Assembly (NCBI GenBank): GCA_030622805.1
Contig: JAUXFR010000094.1
Location: forward strand, 1-6,195
Source: Anaerolineae bacterium
GTDB lineage: Bacteria > Chloroflexota > Anaerolineae > Anaerolineales > UBA4823
Reading direction: 5' to 3'
Length of the DNA stretch: 6,195 bases
The translations under genes were made by a program, and so were the position numbers. Of this stretch, positions 1-5,339 are shown in pieces (position 1 is the first letter of the stretch; each line of letters begins with the position of its first letter). A model generated the notes under the pieces. The model had not been told where the DNA came from, did no database searches, and saw only the letters and a program-made list of their open reading frames with translations.

Positions 1-206
1 GAAAATAAGCCCTGTAATGCATCACCAGCCTGTTTAGGAAGATTATCCGCCATATCTTCGACTCTTTTTCGTTGAAGGATTATTTCGGTAATTTCTTCCA
101 TACCACCCCGGGTATCATTGGATGCGAGCACAAATCCCCACAATTCGGCTATTATCTGCAGGAATCCAAAATCCTGACCTTCGAGACTCTGTCTAAAATC
201 AGGCAT
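1..206 (-). CDS. N-terminus of an unidentified protein, possibly helicase-like (partial, runs off left edge)
   Basis: An open minus-strand frame begins at ATG 206-204 and stays open for 68 codons to the window edge. The protein begins MPDFRQSLEG and continues with DFGFLQIIAELWG and then a charged amphipathic stretch (MEEITEIILQRKRVEDMADNLP). It looks soluble, with no signal peptide or membrane segment. The opening, a short SL..D...L..IAE.WG motif followed by helices, resembles the start of XPB/Ssl2-type helicase-associated proteins that I associate with Anaerolineae; this is recollection, not a search, and could be wrong. It lies 29 bases downstream of the lipid kinase stop on the same strand, so co-transcription is likely. 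A GGAAG about 10 bases before the ATG is a possible ribosome site; it sits in a GGAAGCTTCC palindrome. That the frame is coding is fairly secure; the function is not. Confidence 0.6.
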   Translation of the reverse strand, partial: MPDFRQSLEGQDFGFLQIIAELWGFVLASNDTRGGMEEITEIILQRKRVEDMADNLPKQAGDALQGLF

Positions 207-235
207 TGGTGGGAAGCTTCCTCTATCCCCCTATC

Positions 236-1153
236 CTAGGATACGATTTCGATAGCCCCCGGAATGATCTCGATTTCAATATCGCGGATATCAGATCCAT
301 AACCGGCATAAACCTCTCCGTCAGTGTGCATGAATAAGGGTTGATCAGAACTTATACGCATCCTCTTGAATTCACCGATCCTCACTTGAGGGAAACGTTC
401 ATGAGTACCTTTCATGACTTCAGGGAGTATGCGCAGGATCATGGGACGGGACACCTTTTCAATCCACGCATAATGCAGGACGCCATCATCTGGTCGTGCT
501 TCAGGAGCGATCAAGAACCCCCCGCCTTCGCGGCTGCCATTGCATGCTACCAGCATAAAGATATCATCCTCCCATGATTCTTGATCTGTCTCGATCCGCA
601 TGTGTGGTGAAACGATACGACTGGCAAGCGTTTGCAGCACAGCAGTCATGTAAGCCGCAAATCCACGCAGTCGTTTCATTTGCTGAAATCGTTCCACTAC
701 AGTGGCGTCAAATCCTATACCCAGAGCATTGCTCCAATACTCCACTTCGCTATTTCCGTGAAGCAGTTTACCGATATCTATCGGTCTTGGTTTTCCAGTA
801 AATATCTGCCGGATCGCATAACTCGGTCGGCTGTCCACGCCCACTGCATGTGCAAAATCATTACCCGAGCCGTAAGGTATGATCCCTAACTTCGGTCGGC
901 GTTCCTTTGGTATTTGCATTAAGCCGTTCACAATCTCGTGAATGGTACCATCACCACCAACCGCAATGACCAAGTCATAGCCTTCTTCACCTGCTCTGAC
1001 AGCCAGGTCTTTCGCGTGGATCGGAAATACTGTTCCTGACCAATCTGCGTCGATATATTGCTCGACTATTTTGCGTAAATCTGCGCTGCTTTGCCAGGCG
1101 CGGCCTAAATCCGCGTTAGGGTTAACGATGATTTTAACTTTCTGATCAGTCAT
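236..1153 (-). CDS. Diacylglycerol kinase / YegS-DagK family lipid kinase
   Basis: A 305-residue protein with the DAGK catalytic-domain layout. Near the N-terminus is VNPNADLGRA (residues 10-19), the family's VNP.A..GRA element with Asp where Gly is usual. The nucleotide-binding GGDGT lies at 66-70, followed by IHEIVNGL, and the second loop PYGSGNDFA at 93-101 (Ser where Thr is common). Next come IDIG (125-128), NALGIGFDA (142-150), GGGFLIAPEARPDDG (210-224) and DGE (278-280), the last carrying the conserved acidic residue near the active site. Length is normal for the family (about 290-310). Members phosphorylate diacylglycerol or related lipids with ATP, usually at the inner face of the membrane, recycling lipid for phospholipid synthesis; a sphingosine- or other lipid-kinase specificity cannot be excluded. 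Its ATG overlaps the upstream DUF429 stop by one base (TAATG) with no strong Shine-Dalgarno, so translation is probably coupled. Confidence 0.9.
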   Translation of the reverse strand: MTDQKVKIIVNPNADLGRAWQSSADLRKIVEQYIDADWSGTVFPIHAKDLAVRAGEEGYDLVIAVGGDGTIHEIVNGLMQIPKERRPKLGIIPYGSGNDFAHAVGVDSRPSYAIRQIFTGKPRPIDIGKLLHGNSEVEYWSNALGIGFDATVVERFQQMKRLRGFAAYMTAVLQTLASRIVSPHMRIETDQESWEDDIFMLVACNGSREGGGFLIAPEARPDDGVLHYAWIEKVSRPMILRILPEVMKGTHERFPQVRIGEFKRMRISSDQPLFMHTDGEVYAGYGSDIRDIEIEIIPGAIEIVS

Positions 1154-1932
1154 TAAAAATACCGTTCTTTCAATTCATGTTTTGGTAGGATGATCTGACC
1201 TTCATCGAGATCGCCAATCATTATGGTAGTTTCGGGTTTCGAAGCAGCGATCCAAGCTGTATAGGCTGCTACAAGCGCATCGAGTTCCCCGGGCTCGTAT
1301 AAAGTATCTAATGGCAGCATGCCATTCAGCAGTCGGAAGCGCGTGATTTCCTCAAATAAACGCATTGGATCTGCCACTTTTAGATCATGATCGTATAACA
1401 CAAGCTGGCGTTGCAGGCGCCCTTCCAGCGTTTTTTTATTAAATGGGAGGATGCCGAGTAAAACGCTGAAACTTGCGTGTGGATAAACCTCCATATATTG
1501 ACAACCAGCTTCATCATCTGGATACGCACGATACCCGAAGTCCTCTAATCGTTCGTAAATGTAAAACCCCATCTGCATCCAGTTGGGACAATCCTCCATT
1601 TTTCTCGGTGTACGTGGTATGCGGATATTTCTTTGCCATAACAGATACTCGACCACACGAAAGTCTTCCCAACGACCAGGATTAGGGACAGGTGACAGGT
1701 TCTGCCGGCGGGCACTATCCGACATCAAACCAAGATTCGGTCTGCGCGGCGCGCAAATTCCCACAAATGCTTTATTTTGCCCGGCAGCAAATGCAAGCAC
1801 ATCATCAATAGTCCCTTGGTTATTGATAATGGGACTAAGCTCGTGGTTAATGGCCGCATAAACAAACGGTCGTCTACCAGCGGTTGGGTCGATACCGAAG
1901 AATATCGTATCGTTGAACAACATCTCACTCAA
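1153..1932 (-). CDS. DUF429 family protein, predicted RNase H-fold nuclease
   Basis: A 259-residue protein matching the DUF429 (PF04250) pattern. FFGIDPTAG near the N-terminus contains Asp15, the first acidic residue of an RNase H-like fold. ICAPRRPNLG (59-68) sits where the family has its D/CAP strand. MEVYPHASF (147-155) is the typical E.YP...F motif, GELDALVAAYTAWIA (215-229) carries Asp218, and GDLDEGQIILP (240-250) is the usual C-terminal GD.EEG.I..P. The biological role of the family is not established; nuclease activity is predicted from fold only. The start is uncertain: an in-frame TAA at 1938-1936 limits it to TTG 1932, ATG 1923 or TTG 1920, and none has a well-spaced ribosome site. 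I prefer ATG 1923 for its codon, which would shorten the protein by three residues. It heads the minus-strand group, but I found no convincing promoter for it. Confidence 0.85.
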   Translation of the reverse strand: MSEMLFNDTIFFGIDPTAGRRPFVYAAINHELSPIINNQGTIDDVLAFAAGQNKAFVGICAPRRPNLGLMSDSARRQNLSPVPNPGRWEDFRVVEYLLWQRNIRIPRTPRKMEDCPNWMQMGFYIYERLEDFGYRAYPDDEAGCQYMEVYPHASFSVLLGILPFNKKTLEGRLQRQLVLYDHDLKVADPMRLFEEITRFRLLNGMLPLDTLYEPGELDALVAAYTAWIAASKPETTIMIGDLDEGQIILPKHELKERYF

Positions 1933-2008
1933 AGTTTAGCGCATAATCCTTAATGTGGCAATAATTAAATTATGAAATCTGTCATATAAAAAAGGATACA
2001 CCTGTCTT

Positions 2009-2037
2009 TTGACGAGATATCCTACCTGGACTATACT
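2009..2037 (+). promoter_or_regulatory. Sigma-70-type promoter for the aldehyde dehydrogenase operon
   Basis: TTGACG (2009-2014) and TATACT (2032-2037) are separated by exactly 17 bases. Each hexamer matches consensus at five of six positions. Transcription would start near 2044, leaving a 5' leader of about 190 bases before the dehydrogenase ATG. It points into the plus-strand operon. This is a pattern call with no experimental support. Confidence 0.6.
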
Positions 2038-2046
2038 TATGTAGTC
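2029..2046. promoter_or_regulatory. Inverted repeat over the -10 region, possible operator
   Basis: GACTA (2029-2033) and TAGTC (2042-2046) form a perfect 5-base inverted repeat around an 8-base centre. It overlaps the TATACT -10 element and the expected transcription start. That placement suits a repressor site, but five-base arms occur often by chance and no regulator gene is nearby in the window. Confidence 0.2.
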
Positions 2047-2090
2047 GAGTGGTCTGATCGGCTTGTACACATTTAGTCAAATAGGAATTC

Positions 2091-2162
2091 ATGGCTATGG
2101 AGGTACAATCCCAATTTTATCAGGCTCTCGATAAAGATTACAATTATTACGTAGAACAATAA
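2091..2162 (+). CDS. Possible 23-residue leader peptide, Tyr-rich
   Basis: A short ORF from ATG 2091 to TAA 2160-2162 inside the long leader between the promoter and the dehydrogenase gene. It encodes MAMEVQSQFYQALDKDYNYY followed by VEQ: four Tyr and one Phe in 23 residues, with a YNYY cluster near the end. AGGA at 2083-2086 lies 4 bases before ATG 2091 and 10 before the in-frame ATG at 2097, so the better-spaced start may be 2097 (21 residues). It could be a regulatory leader, a decayed gene fragment or chance; no attenuator hairpin with a U-run follows it. Confidence is low. Confidence 0.25.
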   Translation: MAMEVQSQFYQALDKDYNYYVEQ

Positions 2163-2223
2163 TCAAATGCAAAGTTGTGAACGAGAGTAATATGATAATC
2201 TTATTAAATTTTCCATAAACCAC

Positions 2224-2229
2224 AAGGAG
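2224..2229 (+). promoter_or_regulatory. Ribosome binding site of the aldehyde dehydrogenase gene
   Basis: AAGGAG with an 8-base gap to the ATG at 2238. It is by far the strongest Shine-Dalgarno in the window and fixes that start. The later genes of the operon have weak sites, consistent with the dehydrogenase being the first major product of the transcript. Confidence 0.75.
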
Positions 2230-2237
2230 TTTTATAA

Positions 2238-3812
2238 ATGACAAACAAATTTAAATTAACTTATGCAACCATGTTCGAACCACCAGAAGAACTGCACACA
2301 CGCTTTGAAGACGCTCTGAAGAAGATCAAAGCCTCTATGGGTCAGGAACAGAGCATGATCATTAATGGGCAGGATCGCTATTCAGATGAGAAATTTGAAG
2401 ATTACTCTCCAATCAACACCGATATGTTGCTCGGTGTTTTCCAGAAGGGCAATGCCGGAGATGCCGCAGATGCACTTTCTGCCGCGAGAAAAGCATTCCC
2501 ACCCTGGCGCGCTACAAAATGGCAGGACCGCGTCGCTTTACTGCGCCGGGCAGCAGATCTTATCGATGAACGCATCTTCGACATCGGCGCCGTTATGGCT
2601 CTTGAAGTGGGGAAAAACCGCATGGAGGCTCTGGGAGATGTCGCCGAGACAGCCGACCTGATCCGCTACGCCTGCTATCAAATGGAGAAGAACGATGGAT
2701 CCACCGTTGAAATGGGCAAAGACCCTCTCAAGGGTTATAACGCTACCAACTTCTCTGTTCTACGCCCTTATGGAGTCTGGCTTGTAATCAGCCCGTTCAA
2801 TTTCCCCACCGCACTTACTGGCGGTCCCGCAGGCTCGGCGCTGGTAACCGGGAACACAATCGTCATGAAACCAGCAACCGATACCCCCTGGGTGGTCCGC
2901 ATGCTCGCTGAGTGCTTTCGCGACGCAGGGATACCCGATGGGGTGTTCAATTATGTCACCGGACCTGGAAGAACCCTGGGGCAGGCTCTGATCGATAGCC
3001 CTGAAGTTGACGGTGTGACATTTACCGGATCCTTTGATGTCGGGATGAAAATTTTCCGTGATTTTGCCCAGGGTAATTATGTCCGTCCCATCATTCTGGA
3101 ACTTGGCGGTAAAAACCCTGCCATCGTATCACGCAATGCAGACCTCGAGCGTGCCGCAATCGGGATTATCAGATCGTCTTTTGGATTGCAGGGTCAGAAA
3201 TGCTCTGCCTGCTCACGAATTTACATCGAAGAACAAGTATATGACGATCTGGTTGGCAGACTGGTTGAGCTGACTGAAAAGATCTCCATTGGAGATCCAA
3301 CCGAGCGACAGGTGTGGATGGGTCCGGTAATCAACCAATATTCGTTTGAGGATTATAAGAACTTCATTGACGATTTAGCAAGTTCGGGCAATATCCTGAT
3401 CGGTGGCGACATGCTTACAACCGGTCAGCTGGCAAAGGGCTACTTCTGTGAACCAACCCTGGTTGCCGACCTGCCTCTGGAACACCATCTCTGGAAGCAG
3501 GAAATGTTCCTTCCAATCAGCACAATTGCCAAAGTGAAAAGCCTGGATGACGCAATGGCTCTAGCGAACGATGTGAACTACGGTCTTACTGCCGGATTCT
3601 ACGGCTCGAAAGAAGAGACCAAATGGTTCTTTGAAAACATACAATCTGGCGTAACCTATGCCAACCGCCCACAAGGAGCGACAACGGGTGCCTGGCCAGG
3701 ATTCCAACCATTCGGCGGCTGGAAGGGCTCCGGGTCGTCCGGTAAAAACGCTGGCGGTCACTACTATTTACCGCTGTATATGCACGAGCAAATTCAGACT
3801 CTGATAGACTAA
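2238..3812 (+). CDS. Aldehyde dehydrogenase of the 1-pyrroline-5-carboxylate (L-glutamate gamma-semialdehyde) dehydrogenase type
   Basis: A 524-residue NAD(P)-dependent aldehyde dehydrogenase with all core motifs. SPFNFP (185-190) holds the oxyanion Asn188, KP follows at 211-212, FTGS lies at 262-265, ELGGKNP (288-294) gives the general base Glu288, and GQKCSACSR (319-327) holds the nucleophile Cys322. QEMFLPI (421-427) and PFGGWKGSG (491-499) close the domain. The GQKCSACSR box, the TGAWPGFQPFGGW stretch and the GGHYYL tail resemble RocA/PruA-type P5C dehydrogenases, and the length suits that group. Such enzymes oxidise glutamate gamma-semialdehyde to glutamate in proline and arginine breakdown. 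The neighbouring CoA transferase and permease-like gene are not standard proline-pathway partners and no proline dehydrogenase is present, so another semialdehyde is possible. The start is fixed by a strong AAGGAG. Cytoplasmic; no signal peptide. Confidence 0.88.
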   Translation: MTNKFKLTYATMFEPPEELHTRFEDALKKIKASMGQEQSMIINGQDRYSDEKFEDYSPINTDMLLGVFQKGNAGDAADALSAARKAFPPWRATKWQDRVALLRRAADLIDERIFDIGAVMALEVGKNRMEALGDVAETADLIRYACYQMEKNDGSTVEMGKDPLKGYNATNFSVLRPYGVWLVISPFNFPTALTGGPAGSALVTGNTIVMKPATDTPWVVRMLAECFRDAGIPDGVFNYVTGPGRTLGQALIDSPEVDGVTFTGSFDVGMKIFRDFAQGNYVRPIILELGGKNPAIVSRNADLERAAIGIIRSSFGLQGQKCSACSRIYIEEQVYDDLVGRLVELTEKISIGDPTERQVWMGPVINQYSFEDYKNFIDDLASSGNILIGGDMLTTGQLAKGYFCEPTLVADLPLEHHLWKQEMFLPISTIAKVKSLDDAMALANDVNYGLTAGFYGSKEETKWFFENIQSGVTYANRPQGATTGAWPGFQPFGGWKGSGSSGKNAGGHYYLPLYMHEQIQTLID

Positions 3813-3817
3813 AAAAC

Positions 3818-3873
3818 GGAAATTTGCAGGAGCCGCTGCATCCAGCGGCTTCCTTCGAATTGTTGAAATTTCC
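3818..3873 (+). other. Two-tier stem-loop between the dehydrogenase and CoA transferase genes
   Basis: The inner hairpin GCCGCTG (3832-3838), loop CATC, CAGCGGC (3843-3849) is perfect. An outer pair GGAAATTT (3818-3825) and AAATTTCC (3866-3873) is a perfect 8-base complement enclosing it. It begins 5 bases after the dehydrogenase stop. There is no U-run after either stem, so an intrinsic terminator is unlikely. An mRNA-processing or 3'-stabilising structure that lets the dehydrogenase and transferase levels differ is more likely, but this is inference. Confidence 0.5.
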
Positions 3874-3895
3874 TGGTCTTGACAAAATCTAAGCA

Positions 3896-3910
3896 GGAAG
3901 ATCATCTTCC
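3896..3910. promoter_or_regulatory. 15-base palindrome upstream of CoA transferase alpha, possible operator
   Basis: GGAAGAT, a central C, then ATCTTCC: perfect 7-base arms. It ends 21 bases before the ATG at 3932. A consensus -35 hexamer TTGACA sits just upstream at 3879-3884, so the palindrome would cover the -10 position, but no good -10 hexamer is there at 16-18 base spacing. It could be an operator of an internal promoter or a small RNA hairpin; support is limited to the symmetry. Confidence 0.3.
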
Positions 3911-3931
3911 AGAAAGTCCGAGTGTTTAATC

Positions 3932-4834
3932 ATGTCAAAAGTAATCACCCTTTCTGAAGCGATTAATGAATATGTAAACAATGGCGACACGATCTACGCG
4001 GCCGGATTCACGCACCTGATTCCATTTGCTGCGGGTCACGAGATTATCCGCCAGGGGATCAGGAACCTTACACTTGCTCGAGCAACACCGGACTTGATCT
4101 ATGATCAAATGGTTGCAGCAGGTTGTGCAAGCAAGGTGATCTTTTCTTATATGGGAAATCCTGGAGTAGGTTCTTTACACATCGTACGATCCCAAATCGA
4201 GACCGGTAGATTGGAATGGGAAGAATACTCGCATTTTGGAATGATTACGCGTCTCCAGGCTGGGGCGGCTGGACTCCCCTTCATGCCCATGAAACAGACT
4301 GCCGCTGTGGATTTGGAAATGATGAATCCGAATTACAGACGGGTGCTTGACCCTTATTCAGGAGAAGAAGTGGTCGTTGTACCTGCACTAAACCCGGATG
4401 TTGCCATCGTCCATGTCCAGCGCGCTGATGAAAATGGTAACGCCCATATCTGGGGAATCACTGGTGAACAAAGAGAAGCCGCCTTTGCTTCTTCTAAAGT
4501 AATCCTGACCGCCGAAGAAATCGTCGATCAAAAAACAATCCGATCCGATCCCAATCGCACTCTGATCCCCGGTATCATTGTTGATGCAGTTTGTCATGTG
4601 CCCTTTGCCGCGCATCCCTCCTATACTCAGGGTTATTACGATCGTGATAACACATTCTATTTAGAGTGGGACAAGATCAGTCGTTCTGCCGAAAGTGTCC
4701 AAGCATACCTGGAGGAGTGGGTTTATGGAGTCCAGAATCGCCGGGAATACGTGCACAAGTTAGGTCCCGAGGTCCGCGATAGACTTCGTGTTGAAGAACG
4801 CTTGAGCACACCTGTCAACTATGGCAAATATTGA
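3932..4834 (+). CDS. CoA transferase subunit A, glutaconate / 3-oxoadipate (GctA/CatI-like) type
   Basis: A 300-residue family I CoA transferase alpha subunit. It opens MSKVITLSEAINEYVNNGDT, very like glutaconate CoA-transferase GctA. The glycine loop GFTHLIPFAAGHEIIRQG (25-42), TPDLIYDQM and the GNPGVGSLH box (75-83) closely recall the CatI-type alpha subunit of 3-oxoadipate CoA-transferase. LQAGAAGLPFMP (108-119), VPALNPDVAIVHVQRAD (150-166) and AAHPSYTQGYYDRDNTFY (226-243) are conserved family blocks. With its beta partner it would move CoA between a donor acyl-CoA and a dicarboxylate or other acid in the cytoplasm. The true substrate is unknown; a ring-opening hydrolase of the IpdAB type is a less likely alternative. 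The beta gene normally follows directly, but here an unrelated gene intervenes. The ribosome site is weak (GAG at 3920-3922). It starts 119 bases after the dehydrogenase. Confidence 0.88.
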   Translation: MSKVITLSEAINEYVNNGDTIYAAGFTHLIPFAAGHEIIRQGIRNLTLARATPDLIYDQMVAAGCASKVIFSYMGNPGVGSLHIVRSQIETGRLEWEEYSHFGMITRLQAGAAGLPFMPMKQTAAVDLEMMNPNYRRVLDPYSGEEVVVVPALNPDVAIVHVQRADENGNAHIWGITGEQREAAFASSKVILTAEEIVDQKTIRSDPNRTLIPGIIVDAVCHVPFAAHPSYTQGYYDRDNTFYLEWDKISRSAESVQAYLEEWVYGVQNRREYVHKLGPEVRDRLRVEERLSTPVNYGKY

Positions 4835-4837
4835 ATC

Positions 4838-4867
4838 CACTAATAAACACTAATCTTCACTAATATT
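4838..4867 (+). repeat. Left repeat array: three CACTAAT units at 10-base period
   Basis: CACTAAT occurs at 4838-4844, 4848-4854 and 4858-4864, separated by AAA and CTT, giving an exact 10-base period of about one DNA turn. The outermost copy has an extra C before it (4837). The array fills nearly the whole 40-base gap between the transferase alpha stop and the GxxExxY gene. It pairs, in inverted orientation, with the ATTAGCG array on the other side of that gene. Confidence 0.85.
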
Positions 4868-4874
4868 TCTGAAT

Positions 4875-5309
4875 ATGACTGATTTACTATACAAGGATGA
4901 GGTGTATGCCATAATTGGTGCAGCTATGGAAGTCTACAACTTCCTAGGACCAGGATTCCTTGAAGCTGTTTACCAAGAAGCATTTGAGATAGAATTAACG
5001 GATCGAAACATACCGTACTCTTCCCAACCAAAACTTCCGATTCGCTATAAAGAATATCACTTGAAGAAGTGCTATTATGCAGATCTTTTAGTATTCGAAA
5101 AAATTATCGTTGAAATTAAGGCGCAAAATAGGCTAGCACCCTCTGATCAGGCGCAATTATTGAACGAATTGAAAGTATCCCAATTAGATTTGGGTTTATT
5201 AATTAATTTCGGTTCACCCAATAAGCTAGAATGGAAAAGAATGATCTTGACATACAAATATTCCAGCTCTCACAACAAATCTTTTTCAAATATCATCATA
5301 AATGATTAG
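4875..5309 (+). CDS. GxxExxY family protein, PD-(D/E)XK nuclease superfamily
   Basis: A 144-residue protein with the signature G27-FL-E30-AV-Y33 (in GPGFLEAVYQEAFEIEL) that names the GxxExxY family (TIGR04256, PF13366 PDDEXK_3). The nuclease-like core is YYADLLVFEKIIVEIKA: Asp70, then E80-I-K82, a D-x9-ExK layout with all three residues present. QLLNELKVSQLDLGLLINFG (95-114) and LEWKRMIL (118-125) are the usual C-terminal blocks. About 18 further residues look like an unconserved tail. The family's function is not known to me; nuclease activity is inferred from the motif. By hand count the gene is about 35% GC (154 of 435), well below its neighbours (about 57% over 5401-5640), suggesting transfer. 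It has no visible Shine-Dalgarno and separates two CoA transferase subunit genes. Its TAG stop (5307-5309) lies inside the first right-hand repeat. Confidence 0.9.
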   Translation: MTDLLYKDEVYAIIGAAMEVYNFLGPGFLEAVYQEAFEIELTDRNIPYSSQPKLPIRYKEYHLKKCYYADLLVFEKIIVEIKAQNRLAPSDQAQLLNELKVSQLDLGLLINFGSPNKLEWKRMILTYKYSSSHNKSFSNIIIND

Positions 5310-5330
5310 CGTTATTAGCGAAAATTAGCG
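5305..5330 (+). repeat. Right repeat array: three ATTAGCG units, inverted relative to the left array
   Basis: ATTAGCG occurs at 5305-5311, 5314-5320 and 5324-5330 (spacing 9 then 10 bases). Its complement CGCTAAT differs from the left unit CACTAAT at one fixed position, A on the left and G on the right in every copy. The first unit contains the GxxExxY stop codon. The last unit and the base after it give GCGGA, whose GGA (5330-5332) is 7 bases before the next ATG and may serve as its weak ribosome site. Confidence 0.85.
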
Positions 5331-5339
5331 GAAAATATA

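Larger units (their letters stand above)
1933..2237. other. Divergent intergenic region (305 bases)
   Basis: AT-rich spacer between the divergently transcribed DUF429 and aldehyde dehydrogenase genes. It contains a strong rightward promoter (2009-2037), a small inverted repeat over its -10 (2029-2046), a possible short leader ORF (2091-2162) and a strong ribosome site (2224-2229). For the leftward gene only poor -10-like sequences are visible (for example TTTAAT on the minus strand at 1969-1964) without a matching -35. No riboswitch, tRNA or other RNA element was recognised. Confidence 0.8.
4837..5331 (+). mobile_element. Putative GxxExxY insertion module bounded by inverted repeat arrays
   Basis: The segment comprises a left array of three CACTAAT, one AT-rich GxxExxY gene and a right array of three ATTAGCG, whose complement is CGCTAAT. 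The outermost units are CCACTAAT and, read on the other strand, CCGCTAAT, so the ends match for 7 of 8 bases. It lies between two genes expected to be adjacent and leaves both ORFs whole. AAATAT occurs just outside both ends (4826-4831 and 5333-5338), a possible but weak target duplication. No transposase or recombinase is encoded, so movement would need other factors. Mobility is inference from composition, position and symmetry. Confidence 0.5.

Noticed and set aside
341..889. Plus-strand ORFs at 341-577, 574-801 and 632-889
   Set aside because: They lie opposite the lipid kinase gene, overlap one another in different frames, and have no recognisable domain or good ribosome site; they are antisense shadows.
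3818..3873. Intrinsic terminator after the aldehyde dehydrogenase
   Set aside because: The stems are good but no run of T follows either one, and the next gene appears to belong to the same operon.
3879..3907. Full internal promoter from TTGACA at 3879
   Set aside because: The -35 is perfect but the hexamers at 16-18 base spacing (ATCATC, TCATCT, CATCTT) are poor -10 elements, so I only note it with the palindrome.
4875..5309. GxxExxY gene as a broken remnant
   Set aside because: The frame is complete, and the GxxExxY and D...ExK residues are all present, so it appears intact despite its weak start signal.
4838..5330. CRISPR-like repeats from the CACTAAT/ATTAGCG units
   Set aside because: Units are 7 bases with 2-3 base spacers and in two inverted groups, far too short for repeats or spacers of a CRISPR array, and no cas genes are present.
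4826..5338. AAATAT on both sides as a certain target-site duplication
   Set aside because: Six AT-only bases in an AT-rich junction can recur by chance; retained only as a weak hint.
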